15,867 nucleotides of DNA from Spirochaetota bacterium (GTDB lineage Bacteria; Spirochaetota; UBA4802; JAFGJZ01), in the NCBI GenBank assembly GCA_022704645.1, contig JAKJGA010000027.1:1-15867 (forward strand), read 5' to 3'. The notes below the pieces were generated by a model, which saw only the letters and a list, made by a program, of their open reading frames with translations, was not told where the DNA came from and did no database searches. This document shows, one piece after another, positions 6,405 to 12,898 of the stretch; the first letter of the stretch is position 1, and the number at the start of each line of letters is the position of its first letter. The translations under genes and the position numbers were made by a program.

Positions 6405-7481
6405 TTATTCTCCGAATGTCATCATAATCATTTTAATAAAAAAGATAAAAGCTGCTATTATACATGGAACACCTATAACCCAGCTAACAAATGCATTTCT
6501 ACCAAAGTGATAGAAGAAACTGTGTTTCTCAAGTGAGTCTATGGTGAAGTTCATAGACCTAATGTATGTAAAGAAGAAAGGAAAAGCCACATTCTTAAAA
6601 TACAAAAGGTTTTCATCATAGAAAGAGTTAGATATTTTAGGCTCTGTAGTGGGTATAGCCTTATACTGACGAGGATCGTAATCCATTGCAGAATTAATTC
6701 TGGCTCCCCAATTATCTATATTACATGCTTTAAGGTTCTGGATAAATATACCTCCATTAGCTACGCTTGAAGCATGAACTGGAATGTAGGTATCATACTT
6801 ACCTGCTGTATTTTCTGCACATCTATCTTCATAATATTTGACCATTTCCGGATCTAAACTATTAAGTATTATTTCATTATACAAGTTTAGTAACGGAGTA
6901 AATAGACAGTATTTACAACTAAACATAGCTGCACGCTTAATAGGTACTTCCGGAGTACTAAAAGTAGAAACAAACTTTTCAAAATCAGTTTCTTCTCCAA
7001 TTTCGAAAATATGTATTTTGCTTAAATAATAGCCCAGAAACGTTAGCTGAAGTTCCTTATCTTTCTTAAAAGCTGTGCTGTTTACGAAAGATGTAATCCA
7101 ACTTTCACCATACTGTATATCTGTAAAGATCTGGTCTTCTCTGTCTATAACACTTGACAAGTGATATACCATAGTTTTAAATGTATATGCAGAAAACAAT
7201 TTATAGTATTCTTCATTGTCAAAGTTAGGAAAGAATTTACGTCTAAACGCATCTGCACATACATCTGATAGAAATGTGGAACAGGTATCTTCAACTTCAT
7301 CACTCTTCTTCAACTGAAGAATCTGCTCCTCTGAGATGTCTACGCTTTTTACATAATCAATGAACTCATCTATAACAAAGTCCGCAAGTTCTTTATAATT
7401 TCCTATAAGCCGCTTATATCTAAAATCAAAGAGTTTTGCTACATGCAGTCTTACGTTAGTAGTATCAGTTTTAGTTTTCAT
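6405..7481 (-). CDS. Tail-anchored membrane protein, hypothetical, operon gene 2, 358 aa
   Basis: The first 330 or so residues are soluble and mostly helical with no signal peptide; one hydrophobic helix near the C-terminus (about 333-353, VIGVPCIIAAFIFFIKMI) should anchor it, with the bulk in the cytoplasm. Notable stretches are CKYCLFTPLLNLYNEI (a CxxC pair) and VANGGIFIQNL. There is no catalytic motif that I recognise. The ribosome site GGGGAGG lies four bases before ATG 7479-7481, and the gene starts 25 bases after the previous one. Together with the gene at 7507 it provides the membrane part of the operon. Function unknown. Confidence 0.85.
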   Translation of the reverse strand: MKTKTDTTNVRLHVAKLFDFRYKRLIGNYKELADFVIDEFIDYVKSVDISEEQILQLKKSDEVEDTCSTFLSDVCADAFRRKFFPNFDNEEYYKLFSAYTFKTMVYHLSSVIDREDQIFTDIQYGESWITSFVNSTAFKKDKELQLTFLGYYLSKIHIFEIGEETDFEKFVSTFSTPEVPIKRAAMFSCKYCLFTPLLNLYNEIILNSLDPEMVKYYEDRCAENTAGKYDTYIPVHASSVANGGIFIQNLKACNIDNWGARINSAMDYDPRQYKAIPTTEPKISNSFYDENLLYFKNVAFPFFFTYIRSMNFTIDSLEKHSFFYHFGRNAFVSWVIGVPCIIAAFIFFIKMIMMTFGE

Positions 7482-7506
7482 ATATCCTCCCCTTTTTTAG
7501 ATATCA

Positions 7507-8124
7507 TTAATTGCAGATAGCCTTAAGCAACTTACCTATCAATAGGAAAACTTGCCAAATCGTATAATACTCTAGTGTAAATAGAGCTGGAATCAAGAAT
7601 GCTAAATACTGATAAGCTCCAAATATAAATAAGCCTTTAGCATACCTGTCCATAGTCTTCCAACAAGTAACGGGATTAAGCATTGAAAAGAATCCTGCCC
7701 AAGTATCTCCAGGTGCGAGTGCTATGGTATCTAGGATATTATCAAAGTTAATGTTGAGTTTAGGCGGTAATGGAAGCTGAGTAGCATTTATTAACTTCTT
7801 CTCATACTCTTTATATATCTCTTCTGGAACGTACTCCCGATCTTCAGCAGTTTCATAATCAGTGTATGCTGATGCGTAAGCTTTGGAAGTATTTATATGG
7901 AAACGCTGATGAGAATCTATAGCCAGCTCAAGTGATCTGGAAGCATCGGGATGATCTGGGGTAGACCTGTAAAGTTCTTCCGGGCTCTTACCAACCTCGT
8001 AGAGACTATTATGGTATACTTTAAGTTCACAGGCTTTGAAGTATACGATATTTTCCTTAGCGTAAGGATCAAACTGAGCATCATCTCTTACACATTCCTC
8101 TATAGTCCTTTTAACATATTTCAT
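7507..8124 (-). CDS. Membrane protein, hypothetical, operon gene 1, 205 aa
   Basis: Residues 1-160 are hydrophilic and likely cytosolic. The last 43 residues hold two hydrophobic helices (GLFIFGAYQYLAFLIPALF and IWQVFLLIGKLLKAI), so the protein would be a C-terminal hairpin anchor. No signal peptide and no known motif. It shares with the next gene a cytosolic front and C-terminal anchor. GTGAGG lies five bases before ATG 8122-8124. It is the first gene of the seven-gene operon; the 155 bases upstream must carry the promoter, where a TATAAA (in the minus sense, about 8153-8158) could be the -10 element, without a good -35. Function unknown. Confidence 0.85.
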   Translation of the reverse strand: MKYVKRTIEECVRDDAQFDPYAKENIVYFKACELKVYHNSLYEVGKSPEELYRSTPDHPDASRSLELAIDSHQRFHINTSKAYASAYTDYETAEDREYVPEEIYKEYEKKLINATQLPLPPKLNINFDNILDTIALAPGDTWAGFFSMLNPVTCWKTMDRYAKGLFIFGAYQYLAFLIPALFTLEYYTIWQVFLLIGKLLKAICN

Positions 8125-8198
8125 GTAAACCTCACTACGATATAATTCTTTAATTTATACACAATGAAACTAACAAAAAATATCTATACTCATAGTGC

Positions 8199-8224
8199 CC
8201 GTATTATTTTCTAAAATAATACGG
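8199..8224. repeat. Perfect 12-bp inverted repeat in the operon leader region
   Basis: CCGTATTATTTT (8199-8210) and AAAATAATACGG (8213-8224) pair perfectly around CT. The element lies between the peptidase stop (8280) and the first operon gene (8124). No T-run follows on either strand, so it is a weak candidate for a terminator of the peptidase gene. An operator or mRNA stabilising hairpin at the head of the operon is equally possible. The rest of 8125-8279 is AT-rich leader. Confidence 0.6.
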
Positions 8225-8279
8225 ATAAAACGGAGAACATGACAATCTCACTCATCTCCGAATGCCTATAATATAATAT

Positions 8280-9002
8280 TCATAGTTCAAATCTGGGCAA
8301 ATCCCGAGATAATAATCGTCTCGCCATATTTAGAGTATGCAGCCATTGATTATAATCAATCTTTTCATTAACGGTATGCGCTTCATAGTATCCAACACTG
8401 ATATTCACTCCGCAAATATAAGTACATAACAAGCAAATATCAGTATGCGTGGAGCTTTTCGATTCAGAATAATTTGTGTTTTCTCTAATATAATCCCGGA
8501 ATTCATCTGAAACGACTTTAACGCACACGAAGTCGGTGCCGTATCGTCTGTCAAATTGTATCATAAACTGATGTTGGTTCAGCAATTGTACGATATCTGG
8601 ATTTTCCTTAACCAGCCAAGTAGTTCCGAATAAATTAAATTCTTCAGCATCGGTAACGAGAATTGAATGACCAGAATCCTTAAGTGCCCACAATATCGCA
8701 CATCCGGCTCTATCATCTGCACCTAAAAGAGTTCTTTCTCCGGCTTCATTTACTGCAATGAAGCAGCCATCTTCAACTTCAACAGAATGTTTTTCTCTAC
8801 AATAAAATGCTGTATCAGCATGAGCTACCAAAACAACCTTCTTTTCTTTTTGTCCATTGACAAATAAAAATCTACGCCCATCTTGTATATCTTCAGCTTC
8901 ACGATAAACATGATTATCTATAGTCTTAAATTTATCAAACACAGGATCGGATGTCCATCGAGGAAATTCCAGAAATTCTTTCAATAAATCAATGTCTTTC
9001 AT
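8280..9002 (-). CDS. Co-catalytic zinc peptidase, M20/M28/M42-like, 240 aa
   Basis: The full set of ligands of the two-zinc aminopeptidase and carboxypeptidase fold can be seen. His61 and Asp63 are in VVLVAHADT, the bridging Asp in LGADDRAG (96-97), the general base and metal Glu in VTDAEEFNLFG (120-121), an Asp in IQFDRR (151), and the last His in GYYEAHTVNEKID (209). The protein is short at 240 aa and has no room for the dimerisation domain of typical M20 enzymes. It is probably a cytosolic peptidase or deacylase-like hydrolase; the substrate cannot be told. AAAGGAG lies seven bases before ATG 9000-9002. It runs in the same direction as the seven-gene operon, 155 bases upstream of it, so co-transcription is possible. 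It is unlikely to be pseudogenised as all key residues are present. Confidence 0.87.
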   Translation of the reverse strand: MKDIDLLKEFLEFPRWTSDPVFDKFKTIDNHVYREAEDIQDGRRFLFVNGQKEKKVVLVAHADTAFYCREKHSVEVEDGCFIAVNEAGERTLLGADDRAGCAILWALKDSGHSILVTDAEEFNLFGTTWLVKENPDIVQLLNQHQFMIQFDRRYGTDFVCVKVVSDEFRDYIRENTNYSESKSSTHTDICLLCTYICGVNISVGYYEAHTVNEKIDYNQWLHTLNMARRLLSRDLPRFEL

Positions 9003-9302
9003 TCAATTACTCCTTTAATAAATTTTAAACTGAGTTAACAATTTCTGAAAGATTCAAACTCCTTACTTGACTGATTAAATTTAATCGAATGGGAAACTCA
9101 ACATGTCATTATTGAAGGCAAAATAAAAATATAAAACACCCTAAAAAGACTTTTGTAAATTATTTTTTTTGAAAATATCAGAAATTTTGAGTAATAAGAC
9201 AAAAGATGGCATTTTAAGTATTGCTTGAGAGAAGGTGTCAGATGAAAACGGTGCATAAGACAAATTATTTTAATCAATTATTTTATTTTTGAATTAGTAC
9301 TG
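9003..9302. other. Gene-free AT-rich spacer between peptidase and IS
   Basis: I see no gene in these 300 bases. They contain a perfect 14-bp palindrome GATTAAATTTAATC (9073-9086), a possible operator for the peptidase gene. They also hold a short stretch GAGAGAAGGTGTCAGAT (9227-9243) that resembles the end of the neighbouring insertion sequence (GAGAGTGTCAGAT) with a small insertion. Confidence 0.5.
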
Positions 9303-9332
9303 GAGAGTGTAAAAAGATTTGTGTAAATAGCC
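9303..9332 (+). repeat. Left terminal inverted repeat of the IS256-family element
   Basis: It reads GAGAGTGT then ends in TTTGTGTAAATAGCC, matching the complement of 10596-10625 at most positions. The transposase ribosome site follows 22 bases further in. Confidence 0.85.
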
Positions 9333-9363
9333 GTAAAAATATTCAATAAAAAAAAGGAAGTTT

Positions 9364-10590
9364 ATGGCTATGAACAATGAAGGAATTATCAAAGAATTGC
9401 TCAAGGATGTGGATTTTAAGAAACTCACACCGGAGCAGATTACTGGACAAAACGGTTTGATCCAGCAATTGACAAAGATGATCATCGAGACTGCGATGAA
9501 TGCAGAAATGACGGATCATCTCGGATATGAAAAAAGTGAAAAAAGTTCAGTTTCAACCGGAAATTACAGGAACGGGAAAAGCTCTAAAAAAGTCATTACA
9601 AGCAACGGGGAAATTGAAATAGAAATTCCCCGTGACCGCAACGGAGAATTTGAACCTCAAATAATCAAAAAGCATCAGAAACGGTTTGATATGTTTGATG
9701 ACAAAATCATTTCGATGTACGCACGTGGAATGACAACCAGAGATATTCAAGGGCATCTTGAAGAAATCTATGGTGTTGAAGTTTCACCCGATCTTATCAG
9801 TAACGTAACTAACGAAATAATGAAAGAAGTAATTGAGTGGCAATCCCGCCCGCTTGATCCTGTTTATCCGATTGTATATCTGGATGCAATAGTTATAAAG
9901 GGGCGCACGGACGGTAAAGTCGCAAACAAATCGGTTTACACCGCAATAGGCATCAATTTACAAGGAAAAAAGGAAGTTTTGGGGCTTTGGATCTCTGAAA
10001 ACGAAGGAGCAAAATTCTGGCTTCAAGTTGTTACAGAAATCAAAAATCGCGGTGTCGAAGATATTTTCATCGCCTGCATGGATGGTCTCAAAGGTTTCCC
10101 GGATGCTGTAAATGCCGTTTTTCCTCAGACACGAATTCAGTTGTGCATTGTTCACATGATACGGAACTCAACGAAATATGTGTCATGGAAAGAGCAAAAA
10201 ACAATCTGTGTTGATCTTAAAAAAATATATACTGCGCCATCTGAAAAATCCGGGCTGGATGCGCTTGATGAATTTGCTGAAAAGTGGGATCATAAGTATC
10301 CGATGATTTCAAAATCATGGAAAGCCAACTGGGAAAATCTGAATGAATTTTTTGCCTATCCCATGGATATTCGAAAAGCGATTTACACGACTAATGCGAT
10401 TGAATCTCTGAATTCAAGTCTGAGAAAAGTTACCCAGAAAAGATCCGCTTTTCCAACAGACGAAGCAATCTTTAAAGTTTTGTATTTGGCATTGACGAAG
10501 GCTGAGAAAAAATGGACGATGCCGATCAGAGACTGGGGCGCTGCGATGAATCAGTTTGCGGTATATTTTGGCGAGAGAGTTCCGTTGTGA
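9364..10590 (+). CDS. IS256-family transposase, 408 aa
   Basis: This is a DDE transposase of the mutator/IS256 type. The catalytic residues are visible: Asp174 in VYLDAIVIKG, Asp240 in ACMDGLKGFPDAV, and Glu347 in TTNAIESLNSSLRK. The family block QLCIVHMIRNS (259-269) and an N-terminal DNA-binding part with MTDHLGYEKSE (49-59) and the helix MYARGMTTRDIQGHL are present. The length is normal and the frame intact, so it should be active. A ribosome site AGGAAG (9355-9360) lies three bases before ATG 9364 and nine before ATG 9370; the second spacing is better, so the true start may be two codons in. Its GC content is close to the surrounding sequence. Confidence 0.95.
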   Translation: MAMNNEGIIKELLKDVDFKKLTPEQITGQNGLIQQLTKMIIETAMNAEMTDHLGYEKSEKSSVSTGNYRNGKSSKKVITSNGEIEIEIPRDRNGEFEPQIIKKHQKRFDMFDDKIISMYARGMTTRDIQGHLEEIYGVEVSPDLISNVTNEIMKEVIEWQSRPLDPVYPIVYLDAIVIKGRTDGKVANKSVYTAIGINLQGKKEVLGLWISENEGAKFWLQVVTEIKNRGVEDIFIACMDGLKGFPDAVNAVFPQTRIQLCIVHMIRNSTKYVSWKEQKTICVDLKKIYTAPSEKSGLDALDEFAEKWDHKYPMISKSWKANWENLNEFFAYPMDIRKAIYTTNAIESLNSSLRKVTQKRSAFPTDEAIFKVLYLALTKAEKKWTMPIRDWGAAMNQFAVYFGERVPL

Positions 10591-10595
10591 TTAGT

Positions 10596-10625
10596 GGCTG
10601 TTTACACAAAAGATCTGACACTCTC
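10596..10625 (-). repeat. Right terminal inverted repeat of the IS256-family element
   Basis: The plus strand reads GGCTGTTTACACAAAAGATC then TGACACTCTC, five bases after the transposase stop. It is the complement of the left end with a few differences in the middle. Confidence 0.85.
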
Positions 10626-10641
10626 AACAAATTCCGTTTCA

Positions 10642-10659
10642 TAATATATCCTCAATAAA
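10642..10659 (-). promoter_or_regulatory. Orphan gene leader like that of 755-1558
   Basis: On the minus strand, TTTATTGAGGA is followed after six bases by ATGAAACGG (ATG at 10640-10642). The same TTTATTGAGGA leader precedes ATGAAATTG of the 755-1558 gene and recurs upstream of rmuC. Here the reading frame enters the insertion sequence after about five codons and no continuation can be seen beyond its other end. It looks like the start of a gene whose body was lost or displaced by the insertion. Confidence 0.35.
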
Positions 10660-10783
10660 TATTCCATGCTCCATCAACTCGAAATTCTAACATATCTTCG
10701 CGACTTATTCTTTATCAAACACCTTTCTGAGCAATCATTATACAAATTTATCATGTTTGTCAAGATAATCTTTTACCCATAGC

Positions 10784-10838
10784 AAAATACCCCATCCCGC
10801 CGCGAGAACAAACACCTCAAAGTGGGGGTCGGTATTTT
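10784..10838 (-). repeat. attC-like imperfect palindrome (site C)
   Basis: The outer arms AAAATACC (10784-10791) and GGTATTTT (10831-10838) pair perfectly. Inside, CC..CCC pairs with GGGGG, leaving a few extra bases on the right arm. The central AACAAACACCTCAAAG (10807-10822) matches site D at 454-469 in 15 of 16 bases. On the minus strand the 5' arm reads AAAATACCGACC, close to the AAAACACCGACC of sites A and B. It lies upstream of the orphan leader at 10642. Confidence 0.5.
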
Positions 10839-10917
10839 TTTCAAAAAAACATCAAGAATCATGACGAAGCAAGGAAAATCCATGACAGCAAAAAAGCCTC
10901 ACCCAGCTGCCGCGTGC

Positions 10918-11232
10918 CCTCTCCTAAAGGAGAGGACTATCTGTCACAAATTTACTGCTTCAGAAATGGATGAATTAGAAAAAAATCACCTAAACCGTCC
11001 GACGCAGTCGGACACAACTCGGGCGACCGCAGCATCCGGCGAAGCCGGTGCGAGGAATTCGCCCGACAAAGAGCGGGCGGGGATTTCAAAAGGGGCGGGG
11101 CTGGCGATTGAAGCCCGGTCCCTTTTGATCTTATTGCATGAGACCATGCGAAAACCGGATAAAGGGCATGGAATGCCCTTTAAAATTATTGCATGATCCA
11201 TGCAGAAAAAAAGATTCATAAGGCATAGCCTT
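10918..11232. repeat. GC-rich hairpin module, copy 1
   Basis: A run of stem-loops is present: CCTCTCCT/AGGAGAGG (10918-10935), GTCCGAC/GTCGGAC with a GCA loop (10997-11013), a 48-base two-step hairpin from TCGGGCGA to TCGCCCGA (11019-11066), GCATG/CATGC (11136-11149), AAAGGGCAT/ATGCCCTTT with loop GGA (11161-11181), TGCATG/CATGCA (11190-11204) and AAGGC/GCCTT (11220-11232). The order and several blocks match the array at 13763-14253. The local sequence is clearly GC-richer than its surroundings. The reading frames that cross it are most likely not genes. Confidence 0.8.
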
Positions 11233-11477
11233 GTGTGATATCCCGACACTCGGAGAAATCGAAGCCTTTGCAGCCCGTCCGGCTTGAGGACAAATCTTTA
11301 TCAAAGGAGGATTCCCGGAGTGAGGATTCTTCCAAAAGTCTTCTGCAAAGTAATAATATCGCCGTCCCTGCTCAGAGTCGGTCTATCGCAAGCATGACAA
11401 TAGACAGATTTAATCTTCCGAGAAGCAAACGAGACAAAAATAACCGGCAAATAATACCATTACAAATTATTAATAAT
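11233..11477. other. No gene recognised
   Basis: A plus-strand frame is open here, but its translation is low in complexity (SKEDSRSEDSSKSLLQSNN) and it has no ribosome site. The stretch is moderately GC-rich on its left side and grades to AT-rich on the right. I see no motif, repeat or RNA that I can support. Confidence 0.4.
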
Positions 11478-11505
11478 TTGACAAAATCCTGTTTCAGTAT
11501 ATTAT
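11478..11505 (+). promoter_or_regulatory. Sigma70-type promoter upstream of a putative small RNA
   Basis: TTGACA (11478-11483), a 16-base spacer and TATTAT (11500-11505, five of six to consensus) form a good promoter on the plus strand. Transcription would start near 11511, directly before a terminator-like structure. Confidence 0.55.
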
Positions 11506-11510
11506 TGTTA

Positions 11511-11569
11511 ATGGAGGTTCTGTCCCGGCGAAGCACTTGTTGTCAGCCGCGAGCGTTACCTCCTTTTTT
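11511..11569 (+). ncRNA. Candidate small RNA, about 59 nt
   Basis: A consensus-like promoter (11478-11505) and a terminator-like end (GGAGGT 11513-11518 paired with ACCTCC 11558-11563, then TTTTTT 11564-11569) bound a 59-base transcript. A second short stem CGGC/GCCG lies within. No ORF of useful length has a ribosome site. The RNA 3' end meets the stop codon of the convergent DUF3800 gene (11568-11570), so it would touch that mRNA tail. I do not recognise a known RNA family. A terminator for a longer plus-strand transcript is the alternative. Confidence 0.4.
11513..11569 (+). terminator. Rho-independent-like terminator, plus strand
   Basis: Six-base arms GGAGGT and ACCTCC close a stem with an inner CGGC/GCCG stem, and six T follow on the plus strand. 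On the minus strand, just after the DUF3800 stop, the hairpin is followed by ATTAACAATAAT, a poorer tail. It is therefore a plus-strand terminator first and a weak one for DUF3800. Confidence 0.5.
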
Positions 11570-12449
11570 ATGCTCTCCCCATATATGGATCCGGAACATA
11601 AGTTATTCCCCATTCACAACCGCAGTATCCGTTTTTATTGATTTCTATTCGAGCCTGTAGTCTTCGAATCCAATCATAACTTTCATTCACAATGTCAACA
11701 CGTGCTTCCGCATTCATTCCTGAAACCGGCAATCTGAATCCCCAATTAATACAATATATTACACAATCTGCCGCTTGAATAAGATAAGACATGTCAGATG
11801 CTACAAAAAACGGAACTGGAATAATTCTTGTTGAACGAAGAATTCCGGTTCGTGTTTTAAGAAAATAGCGGTTCATTTTTTCAACAAAACGTCTATCCTC
11901 AGATTTATCTGTTTCATCAAGAACCAATAGTCCTTGTGTTTCATTTTGATCTAAGAAATCAAAATATCTTTCGAACAAAAAAACATGATCTTTCCGGAGA
12001 TAATCATCAAACTTAAATCCAGCAGGCTTTGTAGAATTTGAAGGTATCACTGAAGCAAAAATTACTGCCCTATGCTGATCAAGCAGTTTAAAAATACCTC
12101 GTATCATGGTCAGACATGCCTGACCATAAGCAGTAAATTCATTTCTATGAGGTTTTTCTTTCTTCAACCCGCGATTCAAAAATGCAAGAGCAAGTTTTCG
12201 TCTTAAAGAATCTTCAAACCATTCATCCTGATTTGACCACTTAAACCGGTCTTTATCAAGAAGTTTGTGCCCCTTTATTTCTTTCCCATAATTATATAAA
12301 CGGTCACCAAATGAAAGATTCTCAAGATTCTGCATGCCTTGAACAAAAGACCATAATTCATTATCAGGAATAGCAATTCCGCCTCGAACTTCATATGGAG
12401 TATTTTTGTGATCATGGCCGCTTTCATCCATGAAAAGTAAGTAACTCAT
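11568..12449 (-). CDS. DUF3800 domain protein, 293 aa
   Basis: This is a DUF3800 protein, a widespread family related to the RNase H-like fold and often found next to mobile or defence genes; its biochemical role is not established. The opening LLFMDESGHDH (4-14) contains the family's conserved DES-G motif. EIKGHKL (57-63), LLVLDETDKSEDRR (174-187) and the C-terminal LIQAADCVIYCINW (223-236) are the other family marks, so it appears complete. GAGG lies seven bases before ATG 12447-12449 and a strong promoter lies just upstream (12470-12498), so it is transcribed alone with a short leader of about 14 bases. It runs convergent to the candidate small RNA and divergent from the AbiEi gene. Confidence 0.9.
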   Translation of the reverse strand: MSYLLFMDESGHDHKNTPYEVRGGIAIPDNELWSFVQGMQNLENLSFGDRLYNYGKEIKGHKLLDKDRFKWSNQDEWFEDSLRRKLALAFLNRGLKKEKPHRNEFTAYGQACLTMIRGIFKLLDQHRAVIFASVIPSNSTKPAGFKFDDYLRKDHVFLFERYFDFLDQNETQGLLVLDETDKSEDRRFVEKMNRYFLKTRTGILRSTRIIPVPFFVASDMSYLIQAADCVIYCINWGFRLPVSGMNAEARVDIVNESYDWIRRLQARIEINKNGYCGCEWGITYVPDPYMGRA

Positions 12450-12469
12450 TTATAAAGCCTCATTATATC

Positions 12470-12498
12470 ATTATGTATATCTTCAAATAAAGTGTCAA
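12470..12498 (-). promoter_or_regulatory. Sigma70 promoter of the DUF3800 gene
   Basis: On the minus strand TTGACA (12493-12498) is followed by exactly 17 bases and CATAAT (12470-12475). A second TATAAT lies a few bases closer to the gene. The expected start near 12463 gives a leader of about 14 bases containing TGAGG. This also argues against a coding frame reading into the DUF3800 gene from upstream. Confidence 0.65.
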
Positions 12499-12577
12499 AC
12501 CGGAAATAAATTATCAGCTGTAGATAAATTGAACGCTTATTAAGCGGGGATGACAAAACGCGTTGCAATATTGTAAT

Positions 12578-12688
12578 ATGAATGAAAACAATCAAACATA
12601 CTATCTCTACATCATCGCCGCAGAAACAACATTCGACAAATGCGAACAATTAAGCGAATCCGCAGGCTACAAAATAAAAGTAAATTGA
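12578..12688 (+). CDS. Possible small ORF, 36 aa
   Basis: ATG 12578 to TGA 12688 encodes a polar peptide beginning MNENNQTYYLYIIAAETTF. There is no good ribosome site. The peptide looks protein-like and its end (ESAGYKIKVN) recalls the middle of the next ORF (RSAGYREV). It may be a remnant of a lost gene upstream of AbiEi. Low certainty. Confidence 0.25.
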   Translation: MNENNQTYYLYIIAAETTFDKCEQLSESAGYKIKVN

Positions 12689-12699
12689 GAAAAGAATGA

Positions 12700-12804
12700 A
12701 TGAAAGAAAACGCCAACGGATGGATCAACGCTCGGATAACACCGAATTTCCGTTCGGCAGGATACCGAGAGGTCAGCGCGGACATAGATGTCATAACGCG
12801 CTGA
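12700..12804 (+). CDS. Possible small ORF, 34 aa, overlapping repeat sequence
   Basis: ATG 12700 to TGA 12804 encodes a peptide starting MKENANGWINARITPNF and ending VITR. The part encoding ANGWINARI is a 23-base block (12716-12738) found again at 14004-14026 with one difference, inside the hairpin array. The 3' half forms a hairpin (12772-12805). It may therefore be repeat sequence that happens to be open rather than a gene. Confidence 0.2.
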   Translation: MKENANGWINARITPNFRSAGYREVSADIDVITR

Positions 12805-12805
12805 C
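12772..12805. repeat. Nested stem-loop upstream of AbiEi gene
   Basis: GTCAGCGC (12772-12779) pairs with GCGCTGAC (12798-12805). Within the loop GACAT pairs with ATGTC (12781-12792). No T-run follows. A short CCGAA/TTCGG stem lies just upstream at 12742-12757. It belongs with the other GC-rich hairpin sequences of this window and lies 93 bases before the AbiEi start, where it could also be an operator for AbiEi autoregulation. Confidence 0.55.
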
Positions 12806-12863
12806 TAATTGGAGAATAAAAGAAATGGATAATCAAAACACTCTTTTTATCATTCATTCCCAC

Positions 12864-12892
12864 TTGACTTCTTTGGGCATGTTTCTTAAATT
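12864..12892 (+). promoter_or_regulatory. Putative promoter of the AbiEi gene, possibly leaderless
   Basis: TTGACT (12864-12869), a 17-base spacer and TAAATT (12887-12892) precede the AbiEi ATG by six bases. Transcription would begin at or next to the A of the ATG, and no Shine-Dalgarno sequence exists before this start. A leaderless mRNA fits both facts. An overlapping TATACT (12893-12898 region) is an alternative -10 but lies too close to the ATG. Confidence 0.4.
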
Positions 12893-12898
12893 ATACTT

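Larger units (their letters stand above)
9303..10625 (+). mobile_element. IS256-family insertion sequence, complete, about 1.32 kb
   Basis: One transposase gene (9364-10590) is bracketed by 30-bp terminal inverted repeats at 9303-9332 and 10596-10625. Both ends begin GAGAGTGT and end TTTGTGTAAA(T/C)AGCC in the inward direction; the middle differs. Length, ends and transposase all fit the IS256 family. That family normally makes 8-9 bp target duplications. The flanks here (TAGTACTG on the left, AACAAATT on the right) do not match, so one end may have recombined or the insertion is old. Confidence 0.9.

Noticed and set aside
10822..11196. Plus-strand frame across hairpin module copy 1
   Set aside because: The same peptide (TRATAASGEAGARNSPDK) arises from the repeat in copy 2, the frame is full of palindromes and there is no ribosome site.
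11235..11660. Plus-strand ORF of 141 codons
   Set aside because: Low complexity, no ribosome site, runs through a terminator-like hairpin and antisense to the DUF3800 gene end.
12446..12649. Minus-strand 67-codon ORF overlapping the DUF3800 start as ATGA
   Set aside because: A near-consensus promoter for DUF3800 lies inside it, the peptide is hydrophobic without pattern and no ribosome site precedes it.
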